Shown: positions 54,751 to 63,704, numbered from the stretch's first letter. The stretch is 64,000 nt of DNA from Planctomycetota bacterium (GCA_019456225.1 VRUI01000019.1:1-64000), one strand, 5' to 3'. Notes: generated from the sequence alone by a model not told the origin. Made by a program: numbers and translations.

Positions 54751-55176
54751 AGGTACATCGTAGTCTTCGATGTCCATGCTAACCGGTTTATAATCGGGTG
54801 ACTTGGACCTTTCCATCTCTTCCTCGAAAGCGGCAACGATCGTACTCTGGATACGTCTACGGCATTCGGCATTGATCGGATGAGCAATATCGGCATGAAG
54901 TTTCATACGTCCCTGGGCGTCCTGTTTGGCACGCTCTTCGGAAAGTTTTCCACCGCAATTATTGCAGTACTTGCTCCTGAGATGATTTTTCCCGCCACAA
55001 TGGGTACAATGGTCGCTCATTTTTCTTGAAGGCATTGCCACAAACAGCCCGTTCGTACCCTCGATAACCTTGATATCGCGAACAACAAAATCGTTATCCA
55101 AGGTCATCGAACAAAAGCCTTTTAGCCTGTCATCCTTGTTGGCAACCAACTTAACTCTTACTTCGGTGATTTCCAT
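54748..55176 (-). CDS. spoVG: SpoVG-like regulator with inserted zinc ribbon
   Basis: 142 residues; ordinary SpoVG is about 85-100. The N-terminal beta-sheet ([11 protein letters not shown]...[35 protein letters not shown]) and the C-terminal helix ([25 protein letters not shown]) are standard. Between them lies an insert of about 30 residues with C57xxC60...C71xxC74 (CTHCGGK / CNNCGGK), a typical zinc ribbon. SpoVG is a DNA/RNA-binding global regulator. It follows ispE by 21 bp, an adjacency also known from Firmicutes. Confidence 0.93.
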   Translation of the reverse strand: MEITEVRVKLVANKDDRLKGFCSMTLDNDFVVRDIKVIEGTNGLFVAMPSRKMSDHCTHCGGKNHLRSKYCNNCGGKLSEERAKQDAQGRMKLHADIAHPINAECRRRIQSTIVAAFEEEMERSKSPDYKPVSMDIEDYDVP

Positions 55177-55197
55177 AATTTACGCCTCACGTAAAAC

Positions 55198-56118
55198 TTA
55201 CCATCTATTGTTGTATACTACTAGACTTTCACAGTTGCAGTTTTCTTTAAGCTGCACCTGATAATGTTTCACGTCTTCGTCGCTTACATCTCCAAGAAGA
55301 CAATACACCGTTGAACCGCTGCCGCTAAGGCAGACATGTCCAATTCCAAGCGACTGAATATCTCGTTTCAACTCGGCAAGCTGAGGGTATAAATCAAAAC
55401 AGCACTCTTCAAGTATATTTGCGCACATCCCGGCAACAAAATCAATATCCTTTTTCTCAATTTCAAGATTAATTTTTTCGGAAAGCCGCTCAAAAAGGCC
55501 CTTATCAATACTGAAATTCTCATAAACCCCTTTTGTAGAGACACTTACGCCCGGAAGAGCCAAGAGAAGCCTGAATGAATATTTTTCTTCAATTTCCCGT
55601 ATTTTTTCTCCCCTGCCCCAGCAAAACGCCAGGGGGCCGCCAAGAAAGAAAGCAACATCACTACCAAGCCTTCCGGCCATCTCATGCAGTTTCTCATCGG
55701 ATAGCCCCAATCCGAAGAACCGATTCATCCCCAAAAGCGCTGCCGCGGCATCACTGCTTGCGCTGCCGAGCCCGCTCCCTGCCGGGATATTTTTCGTTAG
55801 AGTGATCTTTACACAACGAGCCTGCCTTAGCTTTTCCTCATCCTCTAAACCCGTGATAACCATATCATAAGCACGCCAAACCAGGTTATCCTGGCCATCA
55901 GGAGCCCAATGGGCCCCCTTGCACACTAGCTCTATCCCATCAGTATCACCCTTTTCAAAGAGCAGCTCATCGAACCAGGCAACCTTTGCCATAACAGTTT
56001 CAAGCTCATGAAAACCGTCAGCCCGCTTTTCGCCGATAAGCAAACTAAGATTGACCTTACAAGGAGCCAAAACAACAAGCCGGCCATCAACAACATTAAA
56101 CTGCTCAGAAAATCCCAT
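55198..56118 (-). CDS. ispE: 4-(cytidine 5'-diphospho)-2-C-methyl-D-erythritol kinase
   Basis: 306 residues, a GHMP kinase of the MEP isoprenoid pathway. Substrate motif APCKVNLSLLIGEKRADGFHELETVM near residues 17-43, ATP site PAGSGLGSASSDAAAAL (about 113-129), and the C-terminal CLSGSGSTVYCLL. It phosphorylates the 2-OH of CDP-ME. Cotranscription with spoVG is likely from the 21-bp gap. Confidence 0.93.
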   Translation of the reverse strand: MGFSEQFNVVDGRLVVLAPCKVNLSLLIGEKRADGFHELETVMAKVAWFDELLFEKGDTDGIELVCKGAHWAPDGQDNLVWRAYDMVITGLEDEEKLRQARCVKITLTKNIPAGSGLGSASSDAAAALLGMNRFFGLGLSDEKLHEMAGRLGSDVAFFLGGPLAFCWGRGEKIREIEEKYSFRLLLALPGVSVSTKGVYENFSIDKGLFERLSEKINLEIEKKDIDFVAGMCANILEECCFDLYPQLAELKRDIQSLGIGHVCLSGSGSTVYCLLGDVSDEDVKHYQVQLKENCNCESLVVYNNRW

Positions 56119-56237
56119 AAGAAACCTTAAAAAAACCGAAAATCTATCTGCTAACCTTTGAATTTTTTATTCAGACATCAACCATAACTGCCGATTTAAC
56201 CATATTATTATTTCAAAACGCTCAAATGTCAATTCCT

Positions 56238-56267
56238 TTGGCATTTTGTACAATCTTCTGATATAAT
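56238..56267 (+). promoter_or_regulatory. Sigma-70-type promoter of the DedA-family gene
   Basis: TTGGCA, an 18-bp spacer and a perfect TATAAT, 31 bp upstream of the ATG at 56298. Confidence 0.65.
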
Positions 56268-56297
56268 ACCGCTTCTGTATAGATTTTCGAGGATTAA

Positions 56298-57095
56298 ATG
56301 GAAAAAGAAAAGATTGCTAAGCTGCCATGGTGGCATCTGCACCGGCATTTATACGACTGGGTTCTGCATTTCGCGGAGACCAAACACGGTCTGACAGCCC
56401 TCTTTGTGCTTAGTTTCGCGGAATCAAGCTTCTTTCCGGTCCCGCCGGACGTCCTGCTGGCGCCTTTGACACTGGGAGCACCAAAAAAATGGTTCCGTTT
56501 CGCACTTACCTGTTCGGTCGCATCCATTCTTGGTGGAATTTTTGGTTTTTTCATTGGATTTTTCTTGTGGGTCAATGTTGGTAATTTTTTCTTTGAGCAC
56601 ATCCCAGGTTTTTCAAGGGATATTGTTGTAATGCAAAATGATTCAGAGAAAGTGGGCAGCATACACCCAGAAAGCATTAAAACTGATTTTCCTTTTACCA
56701 AAAAAGAATTGATCTATCCAATAAAATTTACTGACCTGGAAAGCAACGAAATATCAATACCTGAAAGTGAAGTTAAAAAAACATCTATAAGCGCTTTTTC
56801 AACTGTTGGTGCTGCGTATAACAAAAACGATTGGAAGGTTGTTTCTATAGCAGGATTTACTCCAATTCCATACAAAGTGATAACAATTACTGCTGGCGTT
56901 TTCAGAATTGAATTTTGGATTTTCTGTATAGCCTCGGCCTTAAGTCGTTCCGCTAGATTTTTCCTTGTCGCCAGTCTCTTTAGATGGAAAGGCGAAGCGA
57001 TCAAACCGTTTATCGACAAATATTTCAACTGGCTGTCACTGGCATTTGTAATACTGCTGATAGGCGGATTCGCAGCCCTGAACCTATTACACTAA
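56298..57095 (+). CDS. DedA/VTT family membrane protein (YqaA-like) with central insert
   Basis: 265 residues. N-terminal amphipathic segment, then AESSFFPVPPDVLLAPLTLGAPKKWFRFAL and GGIFGFFIGFFLW, typical of DedA proteins, followed by AGFTPIPYKVITITAGVFRI and a C-terminal helix pair. A stretch of about 55 residues (about 105-160), rich in Ser, Glu and Ile with no hydrophobic helix, interrupts the usual spacing between the GxxFG helix and the TPIP motif. Family members are undecaprenyl-phosphate or phospholipid flippases or scramblases; the precise substrate is unknown here. Confidence 0.85.
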   Translation: MEKEKIAKLPWWHLHRHLYDWVLHFAETKHGLTALFVLSFAESSFFPVPPDVLLAPLTLGAPKKWFRFALTCSVASILGGIFGFFIGFFLWVNVGNFFFEHIPGFSRDIVVMQNDSEKVGSIHPESIKTDFPFTKKELIYPIKFTDLESNEISIPESEVKKTSISAFSTVGAAYNKNDWKVVSIAGFTPIPYKVITITAGVFRIEFWIFCIASALSRSARFFLVASLFRWKGEAIKPFIDKYFNWLSLAFVILLIGGFAALNLLH

Positions 57096-57140
57096 GAAGC
57101 TAATTGCTAATTGCTAATTGCTAATCGCTAATTGCTAATA
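57096..57140. repeat. Heptamer-word repeat before AMMECR1 gene
   Basis: GCTAATT, GCTAATT, GCTAATT, GCTAATC, GCTAATT, GCTAATA on the plus strand starting 3 bp after the TAA of the DedA-family gene: six units of period 7. Here the flanking genes run on the plus strand, yet the word has the same plus-strand orientation as at 23215-23275. Confidence 0.85.
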
Positions 57141-57145
57141 AAATT

Positions 57146-57706
57146 ATGAACGAAAACCAAAAAAACATATTACTCGACATCGTCAGAGACGCCGTAAACG
57201 CTGCCGTCGGGGGACAGGCTATTGAATCACCCGTCTCGGACGATGACGATCTAAACCTCGAATGCGGCTGTTTTGTCACCCTCAAAAACAGCGACAATCT
57301 GAGAGGCTGCCTCGGCCAGTTCACCTCCGATAAACCGATCATCGAACTGATCTCCGAGATAGCTCAGGCATCGGCAAGCAAAGACTCACGTTTCAGCGCA
57401 AACCCCATCACCGGCGACGAACTTGACGAACTGGACGTAGAGATTTCACTGCTTTCACCCTTAAAGAAAACCGACAACCCGCTTTCGCTGAGGCTGGGAA
57501 TCGACGGCATTTACATAGTCAATGGCGGCAGATCAGGCTGCTTCCTTCCGCAGGTAGCCACTGAGATCGGCTGGAACAAAGAGGAATTCCTTTCCTACTG
57601 CTGCAGCGGAAAAGCCGGCCTTAGCCCAAACGCCTGGAAGGACCCCGACACTGAAGTTTTTCTTTTTACAGCGGAAATATTTGGAGCGAGATTTGATGAC
57701 GTTTAA
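57146..57706 (+). CDS. AMMECR1 family protein (AmmeMemoRadiSam system protein A-like)
   Basis: 186 residues with the family core LECGCFVTLKNSDNLRGCLGQFTSDKPIIELISEIAQASASKDSRF (about 33-78) and GIDGIYIVNGGRSGCFLPQVATEIGW. The conserved LRGCLG motif is intact. Other AmmeMemoRadiSam components (Memo, radical SAM) are not in the window, so the biochemical role is unknown. It starts just beyond the heptamer repeat. Confidence 0.92.
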   Translation: MNENQKNILLDIVRDAVNAAVGGQAIESPVSDDDDLNLECGCFVTLKNSDNLRGCLGQFTSDKPIIELISEIAQASASKDSRFSANPITGDELDELDVEISLLSPLKKTDNPLSLRLGIDGIYIVNGGRSGCFLPQVATEIGWNKEEFLSYCCSGKAGLSPNAWKDPDTEVFLFTAEIFGARFDDV

Positions 57707-58793
57707 TAAAACTAATACCCTTAAATATTCTGCGATATTGCTGACATGTGTTTGGACGCTGCTTGCTGTCTGCGGCTGCACCGAACAACGGGCGGCAACT
57801 AGTGCCCGCAACATCCCGGCCACCGATCTGTCAACGCCGGCCGGCATGATAAAAAGCCTCGAAAAGCTTCCGCCCGTAGAAAAGATCGAGCACTGGGAAA
57901 ACGAATACGCACCGGGCATCACGATAACGACAAAGCATTACAATATCCACACGACAATGCTGGAACCCTTGACCCTGACCAGGGTGCCCGGATATATGGA
58001 GTCGGCATACGCCGCCTACCAGCAGCAGCTGCCTAAACCTGTCGAAGCAAAAACAAAATTTACGGTATACCTCTTCGGCGACCGTCAACAGTGGGAAAAG
58101 TTTACCCGAAAATTCACCGGCCACAACGCTGAAATGTATCTGAAGATCCAAAAGGGAGCCTACTACCTAAACGGTGTCTGCGTTGCCTATAACATCGGAA
58201 GATCAAGAACATTTTCGGTACTGGGTCATGAAGGATGGCACCAGTTCAACTTCAGACACTTCGCATACCGCCTGCCAAGCTGGCTGGACGAGGGAATTGC
58301 GACCCTGTTCGAAACAAGCGAGTACAAGAACGGATTTTTCTATTTTCGACCTGAACGAAATGGATCGAGACTTGCCTCTCTAAGAAAGATCCTGGAAGCC
58401 GACAAAATAATCCCGCTCGGAAAACTCCTCACACTTAACCCCGGCGAAGTCGTCGGACATGCAGACACTGACGCTGTCCTGGCATTCTACGCACAGGCGT
58501 ATGCCCTCGTGCGTTTCCTCAAAGAAGACGATTACGGAAGAAACCTGCTCCAATTCCAGAGCCTTCTGCTCGATGCCAAAAACGGCAACTGGCCGCTCGA
58601 TGAAAAAATGCAGAAGACGGCATTGAATAGAAATTTGCCGATGACCGCACAATGGAACAGGTATCTTTCGCCAAGACTCTTCGCCCATTACATCGGCGAA
58701 CATCAGGCACTTAGGGACAGCTACATCGCATTTTGCATGAAGATCGCACGAAATGTCAGGCTCAAAAGAACCATGGAGATCATGCGTAAATGA
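57696..58793 (+). CDS. Lipoprotein with HExxH metallopeptidase motif (DUF1570-like)
   Basis: 365 residues from the ATG at 57696 (GGAG 9-10 nt upstream), overlapping the AMMECR1 gene by 11 bp. N-terminal signal (about 10-25) with a Cys pair (CGC; Cys28 or Cys26 as lipid anchor). The middle carries HEGWH (178-182) followed by LDEGIATLFE (Glu199), the arrangement of gluzincin-type zinc peptidases. Probably a membrane-anchored, extracytoplasmic peptidase of a type common in Planctomycetota; substrate unknown. It overlaps the maf start by ATGA, so three genes form a coupled run. Confidence 0.75.
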   Translation: MTFNKTNTLKYSAILLTCVWTLLAVCGCTEQRAATSARNIPATDLSTPAGMIKSLEKLPPVEKIEHWENEYAPGITITTKHYNIHTTMLEPLTLTRVPGYMESAYAAYQQQLPKPVEAKTKFTVYLFGDRQQWEKFTRKFTGHNAEMYLKIQKGAYYLNGVCVAYNIGRSRTFSVLGHEGWHQFNFRHFAYRLPSWLDEGIATLFETSEYKNGFFYFRPERNGSRLASLRKILEADKIIPLGKLLTLNPGEVVGHADTDAVLAFYAQAYALVRFLKEDDYGRNLLQFQSLLLDAKNGNWPLDEKMQKTALNRNLPMTAQWNRYLSPRLFAHYIGEHQALRDSYIAFCMKIARNVRLKRTMEIMRK

Positions 58794-59368
58794 GTTTCAT
58801 CCTTGCCTCAGCATCACCGCGAAGAAAGCTCCTGCTCGCCCAGGCCGGCCTGGATTTTGAAACCATAGTCTCTGACGTAGACGAGTCGCTGTTCAGCACA
58901 GAAGGCGTAACTTCTGCCGAGCATACTAAGATCCTTGCACTGGAAAAAGCGAAAGACGTCGCAAAGAAATTTCCGGACCAACTGGTAATGGGAGCAGACA
59001 CCGTCGTAGACTGCAACGGGATAATAATCGGAAAACCCGACGACGCCGCCCATGCCGAACAGATCACCCGCATGCTGTTCAGCCAGCCGCACAAAGTGAT
59101 TACAGGCGTTGCGCTTGTAAGGATCGCAGACAACACAGAGATAGTACAAGCGGCAACAACGGTGGTTTATCCAAAGAAGCTAACCGAAGAACAGATCGCC
59201 GATCATATAACAAACGGTTCCTGGCAGGGAAAAGCCGGAGCATACGGAATACAGGAAACAGGCGACGAATTCGTAGAGAAAATAGAAGGCTCTTTCACAA
59301 ACGTAATAGGCCTGCCAATGGAACTGGTAAAAGAAATGCTGTTAAAAGCAAACCAGCAGAAGCCCTAA
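58790..59368 (+). CDS. maf: Maf-like nucleotide pyrophosphatase
   Basis: 192 residues: SASPRRKLLLAQAG (about 7-20), the metal/substrate loop LVMGADTVV, and GKAGAYGIQETG. Maf/YhdE proteins hydrolyse non-canonical or methylated (d)NTPs and can influence cell division. The ATG overlaps the preceding TGA, giving strict translational coupling with the lipoprotein peptidase. Confidence 0.93.
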   Translation: MSFILASASPRRKLLLAQAGLDFETIVSDVDESLFSTEGVTSAEHTKILALEKAKDVAKKFPDQLVMGADTVVDCNGIIIGKPDDAAHAEQITRMLFSQPHKVITGVALVRIADNTEIVQAATTVVYPKKLTEEQIADHITNGSWQGKAGAYGIQETGDEFVEKIEGSFTNVIGLPMELVKEMLLKANQQKP

Positions 59369-59406
59369 GCGCCAGCGCCGGGCTGACCCCAGTACATAAA
59401 AACCCT

Positions 59407-60129
59407 CTACCGGCGCCCTGAAACATCAACCACAAAAGCCTGGGTGCATAACTTAACGATCTCGGCGCTTAGATTAAACCACCTGACGCACTTGTCGAGA
59501 ACATCGCTGTCGCTTGTTGCGATGATATCGGCGGCGGCGATAAGCTCGTTGTCCGGGTTGTCGAAAAGCTGCGCCTCCCACGGCCAGCGGTTGGCAGCGG
59601 CAAGATCGCCGACGATAACCTTAAGCTTACCCGAGTTGGAAACCGGCCTGTCAAAAAACCACTTAACATTACTCACTCCGGCACTGCTGAGGAAATCTGC
59701 GATAAGGGCGAAAGCATCCAAAGTCTCGCTAACTCTCCTGTACGAACCGTGGATACCGGACAGATCGCGGCTGCAGCCGTCACGGGCGACAAATACCGCG
59801 GCGCCGCTAAGTGCGGCCTCGACAGTGATTAAGAGGTTGAATCCGTCGATTAGCAAAGTCTGGTTTTTGAGAGCGTCAAGCTCAACCCGCCGCGAGTTCC
59901 TGCTTTGACGCTGCTGATCGGAGCACGCGCACCGACGTATCGCAAGTCGCTGACGGTCGGTAAAATTAAACCGGTCGCCGACAAGCTTAAGCGAACCGTT
60001 GGGCGGATACCCTTTGCTCAAAAGCATAGACAGATCGGCGACGGCGGTGCAAAAATCGGCATAAAACTCATCGCCGAACACCCGCAGATCGCCCGGGGCC
60101 ATGCCCCTGTGTTTTCTCTTATCAGGCAT
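59407..60129 (-). CDS. DUF434 domain protein
   Basis: 240 residues. N-terminal DUF434-like helical region (MAPGDLRVFGDEFYADFCTAVADLSMLLSKGYPPNGSLKLVGDRFNFTDRQRLAIRRCAC), then a C-terminal nuclease-like alpha/beta domain: LLIDGFNLLITVEAAL near 92-107, FFDRPVSNSG and AAADIIATSDSDVLDK, which resemble acidic sites of PIN-type folds. Role unknown. Convergent with maf. Confidence 0.75.
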   Translation of the reverse strand: MPDKRKHRGMAPGDLRVFGDEFYADFCTAVADLSMLLSKGYPPNGSLKLVGDRFNFTDRQRLAIRRCACSDQQRQSRNSRRVELDALKNQTLLIDGFNLLITVEAALSGAAVFVARDGCSRDLSGIHGSYRRVSETLDAFALIADFLSSAGVSNVKWFFDRPVSNSGKLKVIVGDLAAANRWPWEAQLFDNPDNELIAAADIIATSDSDVLDKCVRWFNLSAEIVKLCTQAFVVDVSGRR

Positions 60130-60469
60130 AATACAATATTATACGAACTGAACCGGTCACTGCGAAGAAGATTATGACCAATATCGGGTATGAAGTAACG
60201 AATCCCTGTTGTTGGTCCAAAAACCGCGATTCAAGCAAATACCCCGGTTTCCGGAAAGCGATACCCTCGAAAAATGACACATTATGACACCTTTTTGACA
60301 CACTTTTTCAGTTTGCGGAATTTAAAATGTCCAATATGTCCGGTAATTAGCCCAAAAAAGAGCAGCAATCCTCATAGCCGTCTTCATATTCATCCACCTG
60401 CTAACAAACTGGAAATTCTATCATCAACATGGGTGAAAGAAAAGCATTTTCACTCATTCTACCGGACTA
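60130..60469. other. Spacer before the DUF4411 gene
   Basis: 340 bp. It contains three spaced TGACAC words (60278-60300) and no convincing gene. Promoters for the DUF434 gene (minus strand) should lie here but are not clear. Confidence 0.5.
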
Positions 60470-60949
60470 CTATGATACCATAAACTGCATCCCAAGCCGT
60501 CTAACCATCTCGAAATCATCAATCCATTCAATGCCCATCGCCTCACAAACATTAGGTATTTTAATTCTTCTCGTAGTATTAGTTTCAAATTGCTCTTTAG
60601 TCACAACAATAGCGTCTTCTGCCATTGCATGTGCAATAACCCATGGATCTGCAATCGATCTTTGTTTTGTGGAATCAACAAGTCTGCGGTGATTAGGATC
60701 TTGAAATACTCGGGCTAAACATCCCTGAACCCTATCGTCAATATCTCTGAAAAAGTAGTCCCTTTCACCGAGCCATTCCTTTAATGTATCATCAATCTTA
60801 TCAATCTCGCGTTTCACTTCTACTGTTGCAAAAACTTCTCCCGCTTGAGCAAGTTCATCAAGTTTACGCCAGTAATCACCAAAGAAATCGTTATGATAAT
60901 ACTTGTTCCACGCTTGAATAAAAACGTTTGAATCCAGACAAAAACTCAT
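60470..60949 (-). CDS. DUF4411 PIN-like toxin
   Basis: 159 residues: N-terminal CLDSNVFIQAWNKYY (acidic site Asp6), then EVKREIDKIDD, the ADPWVIAHAMAEDAIVVTKE block and C-terminal IKIPNVCEAMGIEW, typical of DUF4411 PIN-domain proteins. Such ribonuclease-like toxins are paired with XRE-ImmA/IrrE proteins, as here: the start overlaps the upstream gene by 4 bp (ATGA). Confidence 0.85.
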   Translation of the reverse strand: MSFCLDSNVFIQAWNKYYHNDFFGDYWRKLDELAQAGEVFATVEVKREIDKIDDTLKEWLGERDYFFRDIDDRVQGCLARVFQDPNHRRLVDSTKQRSIADPWVIAHAMAEDAIVVTKEQFETNTTRRIKIPNVCEAMGIEWIDDFEMVRRLGMQFMVS

Positions 60950-62163
60950 ATACCCCCTCCAACAGTTGCAAAAGGAATATTTACGGCGTTGGCAACACCA
61001 ACTAATTTATTGATTTTAACACCAAGTAAATTAGATGTATCGCGACCAGATAGTTGTCCATTTTGATACGCACCAATCACAATCTTACAAAAAGAATGAC
61101 CATTGTTCATCGACTTAATAACATAGTAATTTGGCCTGCTGTCTTGCAGACTTTGCCGTTCCTTTTCTAGTATTTTATTAGCATGCCATTCTTCCACAAA
61201 CATTTGAGCCAAATCTCTATATTTGCGGTTGGTTATCTTACCCCAAGTAAGTAGCCTCCGAGCAATGACCTCTCGGCTAACATTGAAATGCCTAGCACTT
61301 GAGTCAATACCTTCTTCAACCGTCTTGTCCATAATAACTCTACGCCATCTTTGACTAAAACACTTTTGAGGAACCAACACTTCAGCGGAAACGGCATTAC
61401 AAAATATTTCTATTCGGTCTGATTCGCCCGTAGCTCTTCTCGCAGCAACAAGATTAGAAATACCAGAAATGTTCAGCCACAAATGAGCAAGTTCGTGGAT
61501 AAGAGTAAATATTTGCCCAGCTTTTGCATCCTGAGCATTCAAGAATATGAATGGAGCATAATCATCCGTCAAAGCAAATCCTCTAGCTTCAATTATATCG
61601 ATCTGCTCGTAAGAATAACTCCCTCCTCGAAAAACAAATACACCTAATTCCTCAGCCTTGTTTATCCAAAGGCGCAAAGCGTCTCCAGCCCCTCTACATC
61701 TCCTGACATCATCAACAGTAACCCCCAACATAGTCCTTATAGTTTTAGCCAACTTCAGTACATTGTCAGTTAAGTTCGCAGATCCAATGAAGCCCAACTG
61801 AGGCATTTCTTCAAACCTTAAGTAATCTCGAAGCCACTGTTGTCTATCTTGAGTTTGCCTTACCAAGAAGTTCAAATGAGGACTAAATTCACTAGAATAA
61901 TCAGAAGGCAGTCTCCTGAAATCTCGTAATGTTTGGAAATCCTCTGGAGGTTCCGGTAAGAAGAAAACCGCAAGTGGTCGCTTATATACCTCTGATGCCT
62001 TACGAGCCTGCGGTATTGTAGGCTGTAATTCACCAGATTCCCAAGCAGATACTTCTTCTACAGAGCGACCTATTTTGCTTGCAGCGTCATCAAGACAGTA
62101 TCCGCAAGACTTACGGGCCCACTCCATAACATCTGGTGTAATATTGGCTCTAATCCTTGGCAT
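60946..62163 (-). CDS. XRE family regulator with ImmA/IrrE metallopeptidase domain
   Basis: 405 residues: an N-terminal helix-turn-helix (about 16-65, CLDDAASKIGRSVEEVSAWESG), a linker, then an ImmA/IrrE-type zinc peptidase with HELAH (223-227) and a C-terminal extension. It belongs to the type II toxin-antitoxin partner family seen with DUF4411. The ATG has GAGGG 5 nt upstream. Promoter at 62252-62280. Confidence 0.9.
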   Translation of the reverse strand: MPRIRANITPDVMEWARKSCGYCLDDAASKIGRSVEEVSAWESGELQPTIPQARKASEVYKRPLAVFFLPEPPEDFQTLRDFRRLPSDYSSEFSPHLNFLVRQTQDRQQWLRDYLRFEEMPQLGFIGSANLTDNVLKLAKTIRTMLGVTVDDVRRCRGAGDALRLWINKAEELGVFVFRGGSYSYEQIDIIEARGFALTDDYAPFIFLNAQDAKAGQIFTLIHELAHLWLNISGISNLVAARRATGESDRIEIFCNAVSAEVLVPQKCFSQRWRRVIMDKTVEEGIDSSARHFNVSREVIARRLLTWGKITNRKYRDLAQMFVEEWHANKILEKERQSLQDSRPNYYVIKSMNNGHSFCKIVIGAYQNGQLSGRDTSNLLGVKINKLVGVANAVNIPFATVGGGI

Positions 62164-62245
62164 TCAATCCCTCATAACTGTCCATATCCAGAACAGCAAT
62201 TTCATTCAACTCCTGACGATCTCTTAAATCCTTTATTATTACCAT
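62150..62245 (-). CDS. Possible leader peptide of the toxin-antitoxin operon
   Basis: A 31-residue frame (MVIIKDLRDRQELNEIAVLD...) whose ATG lies 6 nt after the -10 box, i.e. at the likely transcription start, which would make it leaderless. It overlaps the start of the main gene by 14 nt in another frame. No ribosome-binding site; coding status uncertain. Confidence 0.25.
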   Translation of the reverse strand: MVIIKDLRDRQELNEIAVLDMDSYEGLNAKD

Positions 62246-62251
62246 AAAAAG

Positions 62252-62280
62252 ATTATACCAGAAACAAAATATCAACACAA
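62252..62280 (-). promoter_or_regulatory. Promoter of the toxin-antitoxin operon
   Basis: On the minus strand TTGTGT, a 17-bp spacer and a perfect TATAAT, upstream of the XRE-ImmA/IrrE gene by about 90 bp. Confidence 0.55.
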
Positions 62281-62365
62281 GTATTAATTTGAGACGACAT
62301 TTGCCCATTTCACCTACAAAAAAGGCTCCCCCAACGAAATCAGGTTCAAATGATAATAAATTAGA

Positions 62366-63463
62366 CTAGATTATAAACTTTCCGTTTTCGTAGATCAGTT
62401 CGTTGTCTGCGAAGATCTGGCCTCCTTGTCTCATGTCGGCTAGCATGTCCCAGTGTACTGATGATTCGTTTTTTCCTCCTGTTTCGGGGTAGCAGGCGCC
62501 TACTGCCATGTGTATTGTTCCTCCGATCTTTTCGTCGAATAGCATGTTCTTTGTGAACTTTTGTATGCCGTCGTTCATGCCGATAGCTACCTCGCCGAAG
62601 CGGCGTGTCCCGTCTATCTCGAATATCTTATCGAGCAGGTCTTTGCCTTTGCCGGCGTTCCACTTTATTACTTCGCCGTCTTTTATCTCCAGCTCGATAT
62701 CTTCGATCTCCTGGCCCAGATAGAAACCCGGAAAGCTGAACCTTACCTTGCCGTTAACCGAATCTTCCACCGGCGCGGTAAAGACCTCTCCGGAAGGCAT
62801 GTTGTTTGTACCTGCCGAGTTTAGCCACGTTCTACCTTCACAGGAAAACTCGACATCGACATCAGCGCTTGCGTAGCGGATCATCTTTTTGCCGTTAAGA
62901 AAATCGACAACCCTTTGCTGATCGTCCTTTAGCTTTTGCCACCTGCCGACCGGGTCATCTTCAAACAAAAAACACGCCCCGTATACAAAATCTTCATACT
63001 CGGAAAGACTCATGCCTGCTTCCTGAGCGGCTGCGTCGGTAGGAAATACGCACAGGCTCCACTTAAGCTCGCCGGCGGCGGCCCTGATCATAAACGTCTT
63101 GTTAAGCTCAGTCCGGGCGATAGTAACCATCTGTTTCTTGTCGGCGGGGACGCTCTGGAGTTCCTTCATGTTGAACGGCGAGGTAATATTCAACAGCGAG
63201 TCATACTCATCGATGACCAGTTTGCCGGTCGGCGAGATGAATTTGAGCTGATCGTCAGAGGCGTTGTCGTAGAATATTTTCTCGGTGCCGTTAAGGGCGA
63301 TCTTAAACTCCGGATGTGCCCCGGCCCTGACGGCACGGGCGTAAACCGCCTTGATCAGATCCTCAGCGAGGTAGCTGCCCCGGATAAGAAGTTTGTCACC
63401 TGGTTTCAAACTAAGCGAATAATCAACAAGAACCTGAGCGTATTTGTCAAATAATGTCTGCAC
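62366..63463 (-). CDS. M29 family aminopeptidase
   Basis: 365 residues from the GTG at 63463 (AAAGG 6 nt upstream); the longer frame is unsupported. N-terminal TLFDKYAQVLVDYSLSLKPGDKLLIRG, the AmpS/PepS motif YPETGGKNESSVHWDMLADMRQGGQIFADN and C-terminal LIYENGKF. M29 enzymes are soluble cobalt/zinc aminopeptidases. Long repeated 'D.EL.IKDG' features are normal. Confidence 0.9.
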   Translation of the reverse strand: MQTLFDKYAQVLVDYSLSLKPGDKLLIRGSYLAEDLIKAVYARAVRAGAHPEFKIALNGTEKIFYDNASDDQLKFISPTGKLVIDEYDSLLNITSPFNMKELQSVPADKKQMVTIARTELNKTFMIRAAAGELKWSLCVFPTDAAAQEAGMSLSEYEDFVYGACFLFEDDPVGRWQKLKDDQQRVVDFLNGKKMIRYASADVDVEFSCEGRTWLNSAGTNNMPSGEVFTAPVEDSVNGKVRFSFPGFYLGQEIEDIELEIKDGEVIKWNAGKGKDLLDKIFEIDGTRRFGEVAIGMNDGIQKFTKNMLFDEKIGGTIHMAVGACYPETGGKNESSVHWDMLADMRQGGQIFADNELIYENGKFII

Positions 63464-63704
63464 AATAAACCTTTCCAGAATGAAATTAGTATTAGTAAAA
63501 AGATTATATCGGCAGGAAAGAGAAAAACGTACCAAAAAATCTCACAAATACTATAAACAGGATCGTGAGATCGCAAGGGCGCGTTGGTCAATTACAATAT
63601 CGCATTAAACCGCATGGGCACGGCCCACCCTACGTTCGATTCTATGTCCCCTCACCGACATCCCTGCAAAACAACCTCAATATTGCCCTTTCTTACTCTT
63701 GAAA

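Noticed and set aside
60294-60330. TTGACA-like plus-strand promoter
   Set aside because: No well-spaced -10 box and no plus-strand gene downstream.
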